64,000 nucleotides of DNA from Ptychodera flava (GCF_041260155.1 NC_091931.1:21007154-21071153); one strand, 5' to 3'. Counted from the first letter of the stretch, positions 50,341 through 62,910 are shown. Numbers and translations: made by a program. Notes: generated from the sequence alone by a model not told the origin.

Positions 50341-53300
50341 TGATAGTAATCTATTCAAATATACCTTGTCAAATAAAAGTCAGGTTCAGAAGTTACAAAA
50401 TGATGAAGCAGTTAAAAGAATATGGTTCCAAAAAGCTAATATGTTGCATGATCAAATTCAGGTTCAATAAGCGTATGTCAAGGAATAAATTCTACCCTTG
50501 TCATCAAATCCCGTTCTAAAGATGCCTAAAAAATAAAAGTCACTCAAATAGATATTTAAGACACCCCACCACATACCAATTTACTATTGACAAACCCCCA
50601 AAGCATAGCGTTAAACCAATGCGTGCATTTAACTAAGTTATTCCTTCGCTAGTTTCGTTCCGTGAACACCATAACCACTAAAATAAATTCAATGTTACAT
50701 TGACCTGTTTTACAGCAAATCCAAGATATCATAATCTGCTCTATTCTGGTCAAGATTCCTATGGCCTCGTCGGCCAGTGGCTCACAGACTGTATCAATCC
50801 CACAGCGTGAGTATCACAGTCAATAACTTTTCCCGCTTTCCTACATTGCATGAAATGGTTTTGAAAAATGTCAAAATCCATTTTTCTTGGAGTGTCTAAA
50901 ATCTACAAAATTAATGTAATGAAATGAAATACTAGGCCGGCTATAAAGATGACCTTACACAGGGATTAACAACGATTGCGATAAAACTTATAGTACGTAA
51001 TGAATTTTGCACTTCTATAAATTCAAAATTTTCTTTTCAGAACAGCCGCCATCGACACACACGCCTTGAAATTGAAAGACTTAAAAGCTCAAACTTTCCC
51101 CAACGAAACTGTCGACCATTCTTTGAAAAAAAAATCAAGAATCAGGGAAGGAGTCACTTTGCAAAGTTTGATACTAAAGAAACAGATTACCTAACGTTTA
51201 CCGATACTTCAAAGTCACAAAGGCCGCCATCCGTATGTTAACTTTATGGGGAAAATTTAATTTTCGATTTTCACAAAACTTGGCCGGTGAAAAGTTAACT
51301 TAGGCTTCTCCACTAGTTTCAAAATGACCCCCTCACAAGCGATAGACTAACAAAGAATTTTAAAAAATGAAGGTTCGCTTATCTGTCACGGGGGAGGAGG
51401 CGTCATTAATCTTATATGGTATTTTGACTTTGTGATGTAGGATCCTGGATGGTAGTGAGCGTCGATTTCCTACCTATGCAATATATTTAGTAGGTTGTAT
51501 ATCCTATATTATATCATACCAGTATATTGATGGTGAAAATACAGCGATCTGATTGGTCGAGGCGCGAAAAATACCGTGGTATATTGGCGATATATTATCT
51601 CTGCACTGTCTTATCATCAAACACTTAACCCACTTTTTCTACATCAAGGTATACTTTTGAGTGTGCTCCGGTGTTCACTGTCATGGAACAAGCGGTCATT
51701 AAAACACTTCTACAATACGTTGGTTATGAAACAGGAGAAGGGATTTTTTGTCCAGGTGCGTCGTAAATTTGTCCAGTCGTGTTCATGATAAATGTGTTTC
51801 ATTGGCACGTACGCCCAATGTGTGTATAAGTATTCTGCTTTGCTTCAAGACGTGCCAAAATTCCATTGTTTACTGGATTCATGAACAAACCGCTTTTTAT
51901 AATCATTGAAAGATGAGGTTAATATAAAACTATGAAGGCGAAATAACAATGGACTGATATTTTCACTACTGCTTTTACGTAGTCTATGAAAACATAGTGT
52001 ATGTAAGCAGAGTAGTAGTATATGCAATGTATGAAAATCAACGTATATATCTCATATCAAGGTGGCTCAATGGTGAACATGTATGCAATGAATATTGCAA
52101 GATTCAAGAAATACGGTGCAGCTGTGAAAAGCGACGGATTGTTTGGATTGCCAAGATGATTTTGTTTACGTCTGAACAGGTAAGCGGCCGTAGTAATATA
52201 ATTTCTATTAGTACGCACCTCGAAAGTGAAAGACTTAAACGTTTGCCTAAAACTTTCCTCATCATTACCTTCATCATTCTCTTACCAAATTAAGAATGAA
52301 AATCACGGTCACCGTGCAAAGTTTGGTACCGGAGAAACAAATTACCTAAGATTTACTGATATTTGAATTCAAAATGGCCGTCATCCGTGTGTTTACTCTT
52401 TGGGGACAAATAAAATTTTCGATTTGCGGAAAACTAAGACGATGAAAACTTTTCTCACTCGAAGTTCTTTAAAATAAGCCCCAGCAAGTGGTAGATTAGA
52501 AAAGAACTGTAAAAAGTTAAGAGTATGTCTGGCCCCCAAGCGCATTCTACTTTAAGAAGCAGATATGTGAAGGATTATATCATTGAATGTTCTTGTCGCT
52601 AAAGTCACTGTAAATTTTGAACTCCGTGATTATGTAAATATTGGTTAAGTAGGATCGGGCACGGTCCACTCGTGACCGTGGATCGGGGGAAGTCGTGAAA
52701 CTTATCACGAGATCAGGATATTGTAAGTAGTGTTCTTGGTTATATGGCTAAATTAAGGCACCGGAGAAACTGTAAAATTATTGGAATCAAAGTAAAAAAT
52801 CCTTGTTCCGGTTAACCCTATTTCGCTAATGACTTTCACAATCGTTGGACACAGGGAAACAGATGTGTAAAACATCAGTACACAGTTTGGCCAATGGTTT
52901 CATGTTAGATATTTATTTTATCCCGTTTGTTTTTAGTCACACTATTCCATTGAAAAGGGAGCAGCTCTCCTCGGCATGGGTACCAACAGTGTTGTCCAGG
53001 TCAAATGTGATGAAAGGTACGTTTTGGTTGAAAAGTGGCAGTTAACAGTCAGACTTCGCATCATGGCATTTCTTTGTGTTGTACATACAACCCGAAAGGG
53101 TGCTAAACAACAATTTATTGAAGCCTGACGATACATTTTAGTGATCTTTCATACTTCTTTGCACTCAGATGCTTTTGAAAAACAGTTATAGCTCTAAGAA
53201 ATGCGTTTCGAGTGTTCGAAAGCAAATGTTTGCCAAGCTCATTCACACCAAAGATGCTAAACGGAAACAATTTTTGTTTTCGATTATTAGGGGTAAAATG

Positions 53301-56300
53301 ATTCCTGAAGACCTAGAGGAAAAGATTATTGCAACAAAGGAAAAGGTATAAGACAACCACTTCATATGTCTTGATATTGTCATGCAACTTTGTCTTGTTT
53401 TATTAGACTTTCTCATCGCTCAACTAAATATTGATTTCTTATCAGTCAGTAAGATGTCACCAGTGTATTGTATGTGTATGTCATCATTATCATCATCACC
53501 ATCATCATCATCATTGTGTAATAATAAGCGATAACAGAAAGATGAACTGGATAATTAATGTGACAGTAGATACTACTTTTCAAACCTTTTATTTTGCGTA
53601 TTGTTGTTACTTAACATAATGATCTGACTTTTCTGTCATCTTACGACAAGGGCGTCAAAGTGGATTCATTCAAAATTGATTTACGAATTTTCCAATTTTC
53701 CCCCGGCAGGGCAACGTTCCCCTCTTTGTGAATGCAACGTGCGGTACTACAGTGCTGGGTGCCTACGATCCTGTGGACGAAATTGCAGACATTTGTGAAA
53801 AACATGGGATATGGCTGCACGTTGATGTAAGAACATCTTTTATCAGAAAACACACAGGGCATTTAGAACGTGCATCTTCAGACTGTGATCTTTCTATAAA
53901 CTTTAAAAGGCCTTTGCAATTGTGATTTAATAGCCCCACTAACATTTAGACGCTCTATTACATATAAAGCGGGATAATATACTGTCTCAAACAAATTTTG
54001 GCTGGAAAATATTCCTGTTGTATAACAGAAATGACCTTATTTATATCACATAAAAAGCATAATTTTCAGAAAAATATTACACAGAAAACAAAATGATATA
54101 CAATGTTCTCTTTCTCGAAATTAAATATTCTTGCCATCACATTTCTGATAAACAAAATGGCGCTTATTCCGTTTTGTGGACTTAACATGAAGTTCCTTGT
54201 CCGTGGAACTTGAACGACACTTTAGGGCAACTCACATTAAATTCGCAATTATTCCCTAATATTCTCCTTTCTTTAGCTCAGAATACACTCGTGACGTGCG
54301 ACCGTGTCACCACTCGTCTTCGACTTGTACTTGTAAAATCTTCTTGTAGTGCCTCTTGACTTAATATATTTTAAACAGTTTTATCAAACTGTTGTGGCAC
54401 CCCTTTTCCATAAAATTTACCTAAACAAGGTAGTTTCCCTGTACTTTCTGTAGGCTGCCTGGGGAGGTGGTGCGTTACTGTCAAGAAAGTGGAAAGAGCG
54501 TCTCTTTAAGGGAGTTGAAAGGTCAAACTCGTTGGCATGGTGCCTGCACAAGATGATGGGTGTACCGATTCAATGCTCAGCCTTTCTAATGAGAGATAAT
54601 GTAAGTTCTGGACGAAGTTCGTCAATACATAACTTGTGGACATCATCGTGAATCTGGCAATACCTGAACATAATTTTTGCCTTTTTAAAGCGAAAGTTAA
54701 TGCCCGGAATATTACAGTGTCGATCAAACCATTTCTTCAGCGTCACTTGATTTTGATTGAAAATGTAGTGTTATCTACATATACTACTGTATGTAAATAA
54801 TTTTGGTGCTGGGGCGAAACAGTGAGGCGAAGTTACCATTCAGTGTTCTATTCACTTTAATATGTACAAGTAGTAACAGAAAAAGAGTCTGATTTTCGTC
54901 AACAAACCACAGGACCAGTCGGCAATTTCACCGAGAGTCCTTTTTTACACAGGTTGGACTGATGCATGAAGCCAACTGTTCCGAAGCAAAGTATCTCTTC
55001 ATGCAGGACAAGTTCTACGACGTTTCCTATGACACTGGGGACAAAGTGTTCCAGTGTGGTCGCAAGGTGGATGCCTTTAAACTCTGGCTGATGTTAAAGG
55101 CCAAAGGTATTTCTGGAACAGAGGAAGAAACCAACATAAAGTTTGAAAATTCCAAGTAATTAAATGCAGTTCTTTGATTATTGTAGACTCGATCATTGAA
55201 CTTTATGTCATTTGACCCCGAGTCGAACATCCTAAGTTATTAGAATCTTATTACCAATATTCCCAGGATAAGGTCGTGCGACTTCACACCTTATTCCCTG
55301 CATTTTAATCCTCGTCAAAGAATCATTTTGCAGCGCGCGTACAAATGGAAAGGATAAACCTAAACCTGCATGCACTAATCAATAATTATTGAAAATAATC
55401 TCTATTATTTCACTGACAGTGTTTCCCACTCTGTTTTTTTATATGTCCAAAATAAAACTTATTGATTGTCTCATCTACTCATCGACTTCTAAATATCTGT
55501 TTTGAACACCATAGCTGCATAGATTGTGGAATTGTGTTTCAAACACCCAAACCTTGTGATAAAAACTAATGCTAAAACACATACAAATGAAACATTCACA
55601 AAAACATATTCCAATTGATTTGTTTTACAGATATTTTGCCCAACTTATAAAGGGAAGACCTGGTTACAAATTTGTCGCAGAAGTGAGTAATTTTCAAATG
55701 TAACAGTACTATAGTGTTTTGATGGCTTTCTAATAATCAACCTACTTCTTTCCTTCTTTCAAGAACATACAGTATAAACACTTTAAGTTGCAGATTTTCA
55801 AAAAAGCCTGTTTGAAAATTTCTCACTTGATAATAAACTTAGATGTTATATTGTAAGCAAAAATACCTAGATTCCGCAAAACGATTCTGTAGAATTTTGA
55901 AAAAACGCCCAACGTTACAGTTTTAACGACGACCGCTCTTATAGGAATGTAAATCGTTCCGCAAAAAACGGAAAACACGATTAGAACTATTAATTTGGGA
56001 TAATTGCATAGTGAAGTAATGTCGGTTTAATCTGCAAATGTAAGCTCAACGGTTTTTCATTTTAAGTTATACATTTATTTTAATGATTAATTTGTAACAT
56101 TTTGCAACATTTTGCTATAGGGCACCTAACACTTTTGAGAAATTTGAACAATGTGAAGATACAATTATCCCAAATTAGTTTCAATCGTGTTAGAATCAGA
56201 TGTAATTATTGCAATCTGTGTAAATAATGATTAATGTTTGAAGTTTTCACTCTTATTTTTAATCGTCCATTAAAATGAGTGATATGGCGACCATTTTCGT

Positions 56301-57182
56301 CTAACCGACAGCCGGAGTGCACCAATGTGTGTTTCTGGTATATCCCGCCATCTTTGAGGAATATGGAACAGAATGAAGACTTCAATTTGCTTCTAGGAAA
56401 GGTATGTGGTGAATCAATAGAGACGTATTACAAAGAATGGACAGCTAAATGCGTTATTTGCGGGAATTTGTTCTTAGAATGCGCCAGCAGGGAATAAGGT
56501 CACTCATGTGGCATTCCAGTAAACGTAAATCCACATTTACATATACATTTCAAACAGTGAGAGCTGAAAATTGTACCAAAAAGTATTGGGCAACAAAACT
56601 GTTTGCCATTTTCATATCACATCTTGTGTTTCCACAGTAAATGTAAATTAGGTCGACTGTTTCTTCAAATTTACACCAATTAATGAACGCAGTGTAGATG
56701 GGGAGCTCTTATACTGCGTTTAACAATCATATGTAAGGCCTACGTATGTAAATAAATACCGCAATAGGATCCAAGCTGACGTTTACTATCACGAAAGAAT
56801 GTTGACCATGCAAAGGGTAATTTTCAAGACACCAACGTGTTTTACTTGTATGTTTTCCCTGTATAATGATAGATACATAGCTCTCTCTCTCATCACTAAA
56901 ATATTGTCACATCTTTCCGTTGTTCATTAACAAACCCAGATCGAACAAAATATTGTCATCTTGCAGGTTGCACAAATCATAAAAGAGAGGATGGCCAAAC
57001 AGGGCACGCTGATGATTTCCTACACGCCTCTTGGCAACTTGCCAAACTTCTTCAGATACGTCTTCAGTAATCCCAAGACAACCAAGCAAGACGTTGAATT
57101 CATCGTCAGTGAAACAGAACGACTAGGGCAACACATCACAGTAGATGAGTTGAGGGCCTACAAAACCGTCAATGATCCCTAA
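48177..57182 (+). CDS. Group II PLP decarboxylase (CSAD/GADL1/GAD-like), copy B, frameshifted in this sequence
   Basis: Predicted exons: 48177-48192, 49561-49728, 50056-50181, 50716-50806, 51649-51755, 52062-52179, 52937-53016, 53291-53345, 53710-53826, 54454-54600, 54953-55155, 55631-55682, 56312-56401, 56967-57182; same lengths and phases as copy A except at the two indels. The tiny first exon encodes MEANN plus one base, has an excellent initiation context (GCAGCCATGG), and splices in frame to NPTSGGD; the alternative is ATG 49554. Active-site blocks are as in copy [50 protein letters not shown] with PLP Lys at 54550-54552. Most GAD/CSAD proteins I know have NPHK where both copies have CLHK. 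Exon 6 is 118 bp instead of 119: one T of copy A's AGATTGATT is missing, which creates TGA at 52157-52159 and would cut the protein before the lysine. It may be a pseudogene or an assembly error. Poly(A) signals at 57209 and 57491. Confidence 0.86.
50234..50342. repeat. (CAAT)n microsatellite
   Basis: About 27 CAAT units with three G interruptions, in an intron of copy B. Confidence 0.95.
51056..51403 (+). mobile_element. TTAA-type MITE family, diverged copy 5
   Basis: Similarity runs from CGCCTTGAAATTGAAAGACT through GATACTTCAAAG and GGCCGCCATCC to CTCACAAGCGATAGACTAAC. Both ends are worn. It lies in the intron before exon 5 of copy B. Confidence 0.6.
52207..52556 (+). mobile_element. TTAA-type MITE family, copy 6
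   Basis: It begins TTAGTACGCACCTCGAAAGT and ends GCGCATTCTACTTTAA, with the shared core GATATTTGAATTCAAAATGG. It lies just after the frameshifted exon 6 of copy B. Confidence 0.72.
53476..53516. repeat. (ATC)n microsatellite
   Basis: Run of ATC/CATCAT units in an intron of copy B. Confidence 0.85.
55974..56191. mobile_element. Fold-back MITE, family with ends AACACGATTGGAAC, copy in gene B
   Basis: Ends AACACGATTAGAAC and GTTTCAATCGTGTT are inverted repeats that extend inward as AATTTGGGATAA / TTATCCCAAATT. The core is shared with 43486-43696. It lies before exon 13 of copy B, while the copy in gene A is after exon 13, so the two insertions are independent. Confidence 0.75.
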
Positions 57183-57520
57183 GATCAGATCTTAATATAA
57201 TATTGGGAATAAACACATCGACGAACACATTTTGAAACGAAAAATCATGCTTTGAAGTAAATATTTTTTCCACGGTGATAATATCAAATTTAAAATGTTT
57301 TATAATGAAAATTCCACAGTTAAAGTTAATTTTCACAAAGATCTATGAAGAAGGATACAAAATATGTTTTCCGCTCTGTAACAATACTGTAACAATAATC
57401 GTGCAAACATTTGTGCTCACAGAAGTCCACAGTCGTTCTAAATGGATAGTAATTTTTTGTAATCTGGACCGTATGATGCAATGTTCAGTGAATAAAAACC
57501 TTCATGACATCTGAAAATGG
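57183..57520 (+). terminator. 3'UTR and poly(A) signals of decarboxylase copy B
   Basis: AATAAA hexamers lie at about 57209-57214 and 57491-57496 after the TAA stop. Confidence 0.55.
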
Positions 57521-60500
57521 CTTTCCCCTTGTGGTATGTACATTTAAAAAAAAAATTCCTTCTCTCACGTGACATATCGGAGACAATCGCCGCTTCGTTC
57601 GATACCGTCATTTATTTTGTTCTGTTAACCAAGTGTGTTCTCTTAATGTTCTGTCTTGAGTATGCTGAAGTACAGCCATGGCCTTTCCAACACAAATTGC
57701 ACCGCGCAGAAAATGAATGCTGTGTTAACAAGCTGAATACCAGGTATTCTGTTATGTATTTTGGAGCAATACTAATAATTGCATAGATATAAAATACTGG
57801 AAAACAGCTAGAACAATGTAGAATAACAAAGGATGAAGCTATTAACCCCATCCATACTGTTGTCATAATGCTTTAAAAATTCTGCATTAATAAAACTCTG
57901 CGTGGAACCGTGTGTGCAACATTAGCTCTCACTGTGACCACTGGTATATTGTGTGAATGATACCTTTATAGTTGGTGAATTTGTTTTTCTAAAATACTCC
58001 CGCAATTGCTGTGATTGTATATCAACATAATCCTGGTGGAGCAAATCTGTGATACCAGTTCCAATAATTTTGCTCGGGCTGTTTATTATACCACCAGTCT
58101 GACAGATCATTGAATATCTTAACATTGGTTGGGTTCATGAAATTATTAAAATTAACATGATGAGGCGGCGGCTCTAGATCTGAATACAGATCTTTATTAT
58201 ATCACCAACCTAGCCCCAGGTGGCAATTACGCTCAGAATTGCACGCACAGGTATTGTAGCCTACAGAATAAGTTGATTTACGTAAATGACCGAATGCAAA
58301 CGATCTATGCATATGGCACTTGATGAAGTCTCACCAAGTGTAACACAGCTGGGTCATGTTGTTGCAAAGACACTCGAACGTTATTCGAGGGTCTGTTGCT
58401 AACGCTAAATACTGTTTCAACGTCAGAGCTCAAGAGCATCTTCTTGCTGTGAGAATAATCTACTGTAGGCAGATCGAGCGGTATGAACCATCAATACAGT
58501 CAAGCGTTGTGAGTTAATCATTCACTCATCTCCACTCATCAGGGAACGAATATTGAAAGCAGAATTATTAATATCGATATTTTTGTAAATCGTGTTTTAT
58601 ATGTCGAGTTTTTATAGGTCGATTTTCTTTTCCGCACCACCAAAGTTAATAAGTCACTTAATAAGGCCATACTGTAAAATGATAGACGTGACGCTGCCGT
58701 CAAAAGCTAGCGCGCGATCTATTCCTGTGAGGAATGCGGTAGCGTTGTTAACTAATTCGGACATGTTTATTTTTGAGTCTCAATAATTATATCAGGTATA
58801 TAGAAGTGGCAATGTTTTCATCTCGGCTTGTTCATCATCTTTCTTCCCCTTATCTGCTTGCCTTTTCGCCTCCTTGGAGTGGCGGCACAACTCAAGGGAT
58901 TGCAGCCACAGTTTTCAATTCAAATATTGGTAATTTCTAGATGTTTGTTTCCATAATTTCTCAGCCTCAACAGCTTAATTTCAGGTAGAACGGACCTCGG
59001 AGGAGACATATTTTCTGACACTCTATGTTTAACAGTTCTTTTCTGTTTTTGGTCTCCTACTTGAATGAACTCTTTTGAAGCATATGGAGTAAGTTTCTTA
59101 TATTTGGTGTAAAAATAGAAAATTTTTATTATGATCATAAACTTAACGTAGGGTTTAATAGCCTTTTTAAATTTCAAAGATCGGTAAAGGTTCTGTAGTA
59201 TGTTTGTTTGTTTCCCTATTTCAAAAAAATTGCACGCTGGACCCTGATTTGCATTCTTGGAATACAAATGATGATTTCTTCGAGGAAAGTTTGAGCAAGT
59301 CTTGACCATAAAATCTTGTTATTCAAGGCGTGTATTACCTCAATCAGATTGTTTTCGACATTACCGCCCTCACTGCACAGCACGCGTGTCGCCGTCTGCG
59401 ACGTGCGGCTGCAATCCTCTGGCATTGCTTGATTATCTACTGTATGGGGTCCTTGCCCTTTACACAATCAATACTGCCTGAATACTATGTAGGTGAATGT
59501 TTTGTGCCGTACGTGTCATTGAAAAGCGTGACTTTATATTGCAATTTGAATGTGCCCAGAAAGAAAAGTAGATTCCCTACGTTAGGGTTCTCCAGAAAAA
59601 AGGTCATTCGTCCCAAATCTTTTAGAATGAGACGCCAGCTATTCAAAAAACCCTTCGGTTCGAAAACGAAACATACGGCGATATTCAATTCACCTTGTCT
59701 TGGGACAGAAAATGATGTATCGATGTACTACATAGTTACTCCAATCCTCGTCACGCGTTTTCGCGTCAAAAGTGCAAAACTGCTCGTGAGAGACGTGAAG
59801 TGTGTGCGAAAAAGCAAACTAAGGCAATTTGTCAATCTGTATGCCAACTGGAAAAGGGGCGATGACCGAGATCTGTAACATTGTAAGATTAGGCAATATC
59901 ACTTGTTCTCAAAAAAAGAGAATTCAGTTATCACTAGGGAGTGGCCCAGAGGAACTGTTTGGGTGTTACATTTTACAAACTTGCCCTTCGGGTACTTAAG
60001 AATTTACAAATTGTCGGGAGCAGGGTGGGGGAGGGGGTTCATATTACCTTTACTAATTTAAATGATCACGCACTTAATATTTTTGCTACAGTATTGAGGA
60101 ACATTTGAACAATCACATGAGAATGGCTAAATACCTGCCAGGTACTATGTAGAAGTTTATTTTCACTGACTTTAATTCTCGGAACCTAAAGTACCATTTT
60201 GCAACCCAAGTGAGTAATAACTGCCTCAGGCGGTCGACCACATTTTCAATATGGCGGATTTCTACAGGTAGAACGCATTAGATTGCAAAAGCAAAAGTAA
60301 AGTTTTAGGTTCTACAGGAATTTAATGGTAGAAATGCCTAAAAAGATGAAAAGATAAATGAGTTTAGCTAGTTTCAGGAACAAGCAAAACGTTTTGCCAT
60401 GACAGCGATTTCATTTACATTTCCTTCAAGAGTAGTTATGAGAACACTATCTCAAACTCCTGCCTTAGTGAAAAGTCGACCTTTTACCCACAATGCAATT

Positions 60501-61448
60501 AAATATCAAGTAGTTTGCACCCCAGCACAGTATACTAAAGCTAGTTAAGGTAGCGGGAATTTCACCACCAAATTGTTTTCACTTTTTTCTTGCCTTTTAT
60601 CAAACAATTGTCACTTGAAAAGTGGCTAAACAACAGAAATTTGTTGATGTAAACGTAACACACAGTATTTCATGCAACAAATATTACATTTGATAAACGT
60701 GTCCACTATGATAAAACAAGAATAGCAAACACACGTAAGGACATTTTGATCATAAAAATGCGTGGAATATGACTAAATCTGAGAAAGCAGTCGGGAGACG
60801 ATGTCGTCTGATACTTTAGATGACTACTTTATTACTAAACTAATAATAGTACAGTGAAGCATAACACTTGGGTGAGGCAGTGCAATATTGACGTGGAGTC
60901 AAGTGACGTGAAGTGTCTCTGTTGAAGGCAGAAAATGTCTAAGATTTGGAAAGGCAACATTTCCCGTACATAAAGCAGTTTTGGCGGGGAAGGATCTATA
61001 AGTCACGAGAAAGACACATGATGGATAAAATATACTGTCTTAGCAGGTTGGTAGAGTAAACAATGATAGGGACTTCAAACGGCGACTTTAAGCTGAAATC
61101 TTGGAAGAAATGTTATCAGAGTATCTAGGGTAAGAGAATGACGTAATACAAGATATTTCGTAGCCGAAATTTAATCGAACAAAACAGGTCTCTCTTCTGT
61201 GTACAAATATGACCCTGTGGTCGTAAGCCTGACCACATATTTCAAAGAAACCACGTCCGAATCCCGATAAATATGACTTCATTCTACTTATAAACATACG
61301 TAATTTGTATGTACCTTTGAAATTTATTTATAGAACATTTACTTTGTGTATCAAGTTTCTTGTTCTACTCCCTACAGCATGGTGAAACACCCACTGGTCA
61401 GCTTGTTTGCATGGCACGTATCGCACAATATGTACGGTGCGCTGATGA
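57521..61448. other. Intergenic, no supported gene
   Basis: The longest frame, 59330-59878 plus strand (182 codons), has no ATG at its open start and a basic composition; its translation matches no family I recognise, and it lacks clear splice sites. Overlapping minus-strand frames (58920-59467) are equally unrecognised. No mobile-element ends were found by eye. Confidence 0.4.
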
Positions 61449-61541
61449 AATTCACAGTCGCTCGGTTGCTCAATCTCAACTCTGCGTACAGGCGCGCGGG
61501 CGCAGAGCGGAATTTGAGCAAACGAGCGACTGTGGTGAAAT
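61449..61541. repeat. Hairpin (about 38-bp arms) abutting a MITE
   Basis: CACAGTCGCTCGGTTGCTCA on the left pairs with TGAGCAAACGAGCGACTGTG on the right, and CTCTGCG pairs with CGCAGAG around a GC-rich loop. The right arm ends exactly where the TTAA MITE begins. Confidence 0.8.
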
Positions 61542-61876
61542 TAAGGTAGTAAGCATCTCGAAAGTGAAAGACTTACACTTTTGCTCAAACTTTCTTCAAT
61601 GAAACTTTCAAATTTCAAATTGTGAATAATAATCAAGGGTCACCGTGCAAAATTTTGTATTGGAGAAACAAGTTACCTAACATTTACTGATATTTGAAAT
61701 TCAAAATGGCCGCCATCCCTGTGTTAACTTTATGGGGAAAAACAAAATTTTCGGTTTTCTAAAAATTGTTCCATACTCCAAGAGCTATAAAATTAGCCTA
61801 AACAAGTAATAGATCAGAAAAGTCTTTTAAAAATTTGAGAGTCCGAATATCTGTCCCCTGGGCGCATTTTACCTTA
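61541..61876 (+). mobile_element. TTAA-type MITE family, copy 7
   Basis: It starts TTAAGGTAGTAAGCATCTCG and ends GCGCATTTTACCTTA, with the shared GATATTTGAAATTCAAAATG and GATCAGAAAAG blocks. About 336 bp, no coding capacity. Confidence 0.75.
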
Positions 61877-62879
61877 TTCCATACTATTCAACTGTCAACA
61901 GTATCATCACTGGCTATTATGTCTTCTTTGACAAATTGAATATTTGGCTGCCGGCTGTACAGAAAGGATCTGTTGTTTATGCACAAAACAAATATCCTGA
62001 AAAACACCATTACCACATCTGTGCCCTCAAAATCTTTTTTCGAAATTTAAACAAACAGACATCTCCGAGGTTTTGAAACTTTCTGAGTGGAGAGTAGACG
62101 AGTACATGCCATAGGGTATTTTCAAAATATGCACAACGATACAGTGCATGTGCTGTAATACAGGAAATACGGTGTCAAAGTTTAAATCGCATAGTGTGTA
62201 CAAATGCTTCGTGGTCTAAAAACTGTGATGGTTCGATAATTTGTCAGAAAAATGAGCGAAAATTGGTATCATTATCTGATCTGGGCTGGAAAATGACATC
62301 CTTTTATAACACTGAACACTGAAATATGGCTGAAATTTTTGTGGCTGAAATAATTGTGTGCAGCTACGTACCCATAAATTAGAGCCATAACAATTTGTGA
62401 TAGCATACTAATGTTTTCAAAAACACCAACACCTCAAGCCAGGGAGATTTAAAAGGTTTCACATTTCTGCTAATTTGTAATTTACAAGTTTGTTTCCTTA
62501 ACCGGGTGAATTATTTTCGGTACATCTTTACCGAAAAATTCGCACAAGTTTTATTTTTTCACCAAATAAAAACTGTTGTACTGAAGTTCAAGCACGTGTT
62601 TCAGGTTCATGCGGGGAAATATATACATTTGTTCCCTAACGGGCGAATTTCTAATGACTTCAAAGTTCTATCACTAATACGTGATAATAGGCTAATGTTT
62701 GTCTGAAAAAAATGATTTGACGGAGCTTTCGGAAATAATCTCTCCCCGAAGTCGAGAATTGGTGTTTTGTTACCACCGATGTTCTGATTGAAACTATGAA
62801 AATCATATTCAAATCACATCATCAGTGGTTACTGCCCGGAGCTTCCGACAGCAATCCACTGGGCCGTCTTCATTGATGG

Positions 62880-62910
62880 CGCTGATTGGCACCACTGCGC
62901 ATGCGTGATC
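62880..62910. promoter_or_regulatory. Candidate promoter with NRF-1-like site
   Basis: TGCGCATGCG at about 62896-62905 matches the core of the vertebrate NRF-1 palindrome, with GATTGGC (inverted CCAAT) about 10 bp before. These are often found together at CpG-type animal promoters. No exon could be tied to it in the remaining 1.1 kb, so a gene would start here and continue outside, or the match is chance. Confidence 0.3.

Noticed and set aside
43486..56191. Shared MITE as an ancestral insertion pre-dating the duplication
   Set aside because: First impression was a shared intronic insertion, but the copies lie in different introns, so common ancestry of the insertion is not supported.
27608..57182. 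Decarboxylase copies A and B as uncollapsed alleles of one gene
   Set aside because: Introns differ greatly in length and content, transposon insertions are at non-equivalent places, and N-terminal exons differ in sequence; a true tandem duplication explains this better, although a haplotype artefact cannot be excluded without read depth.
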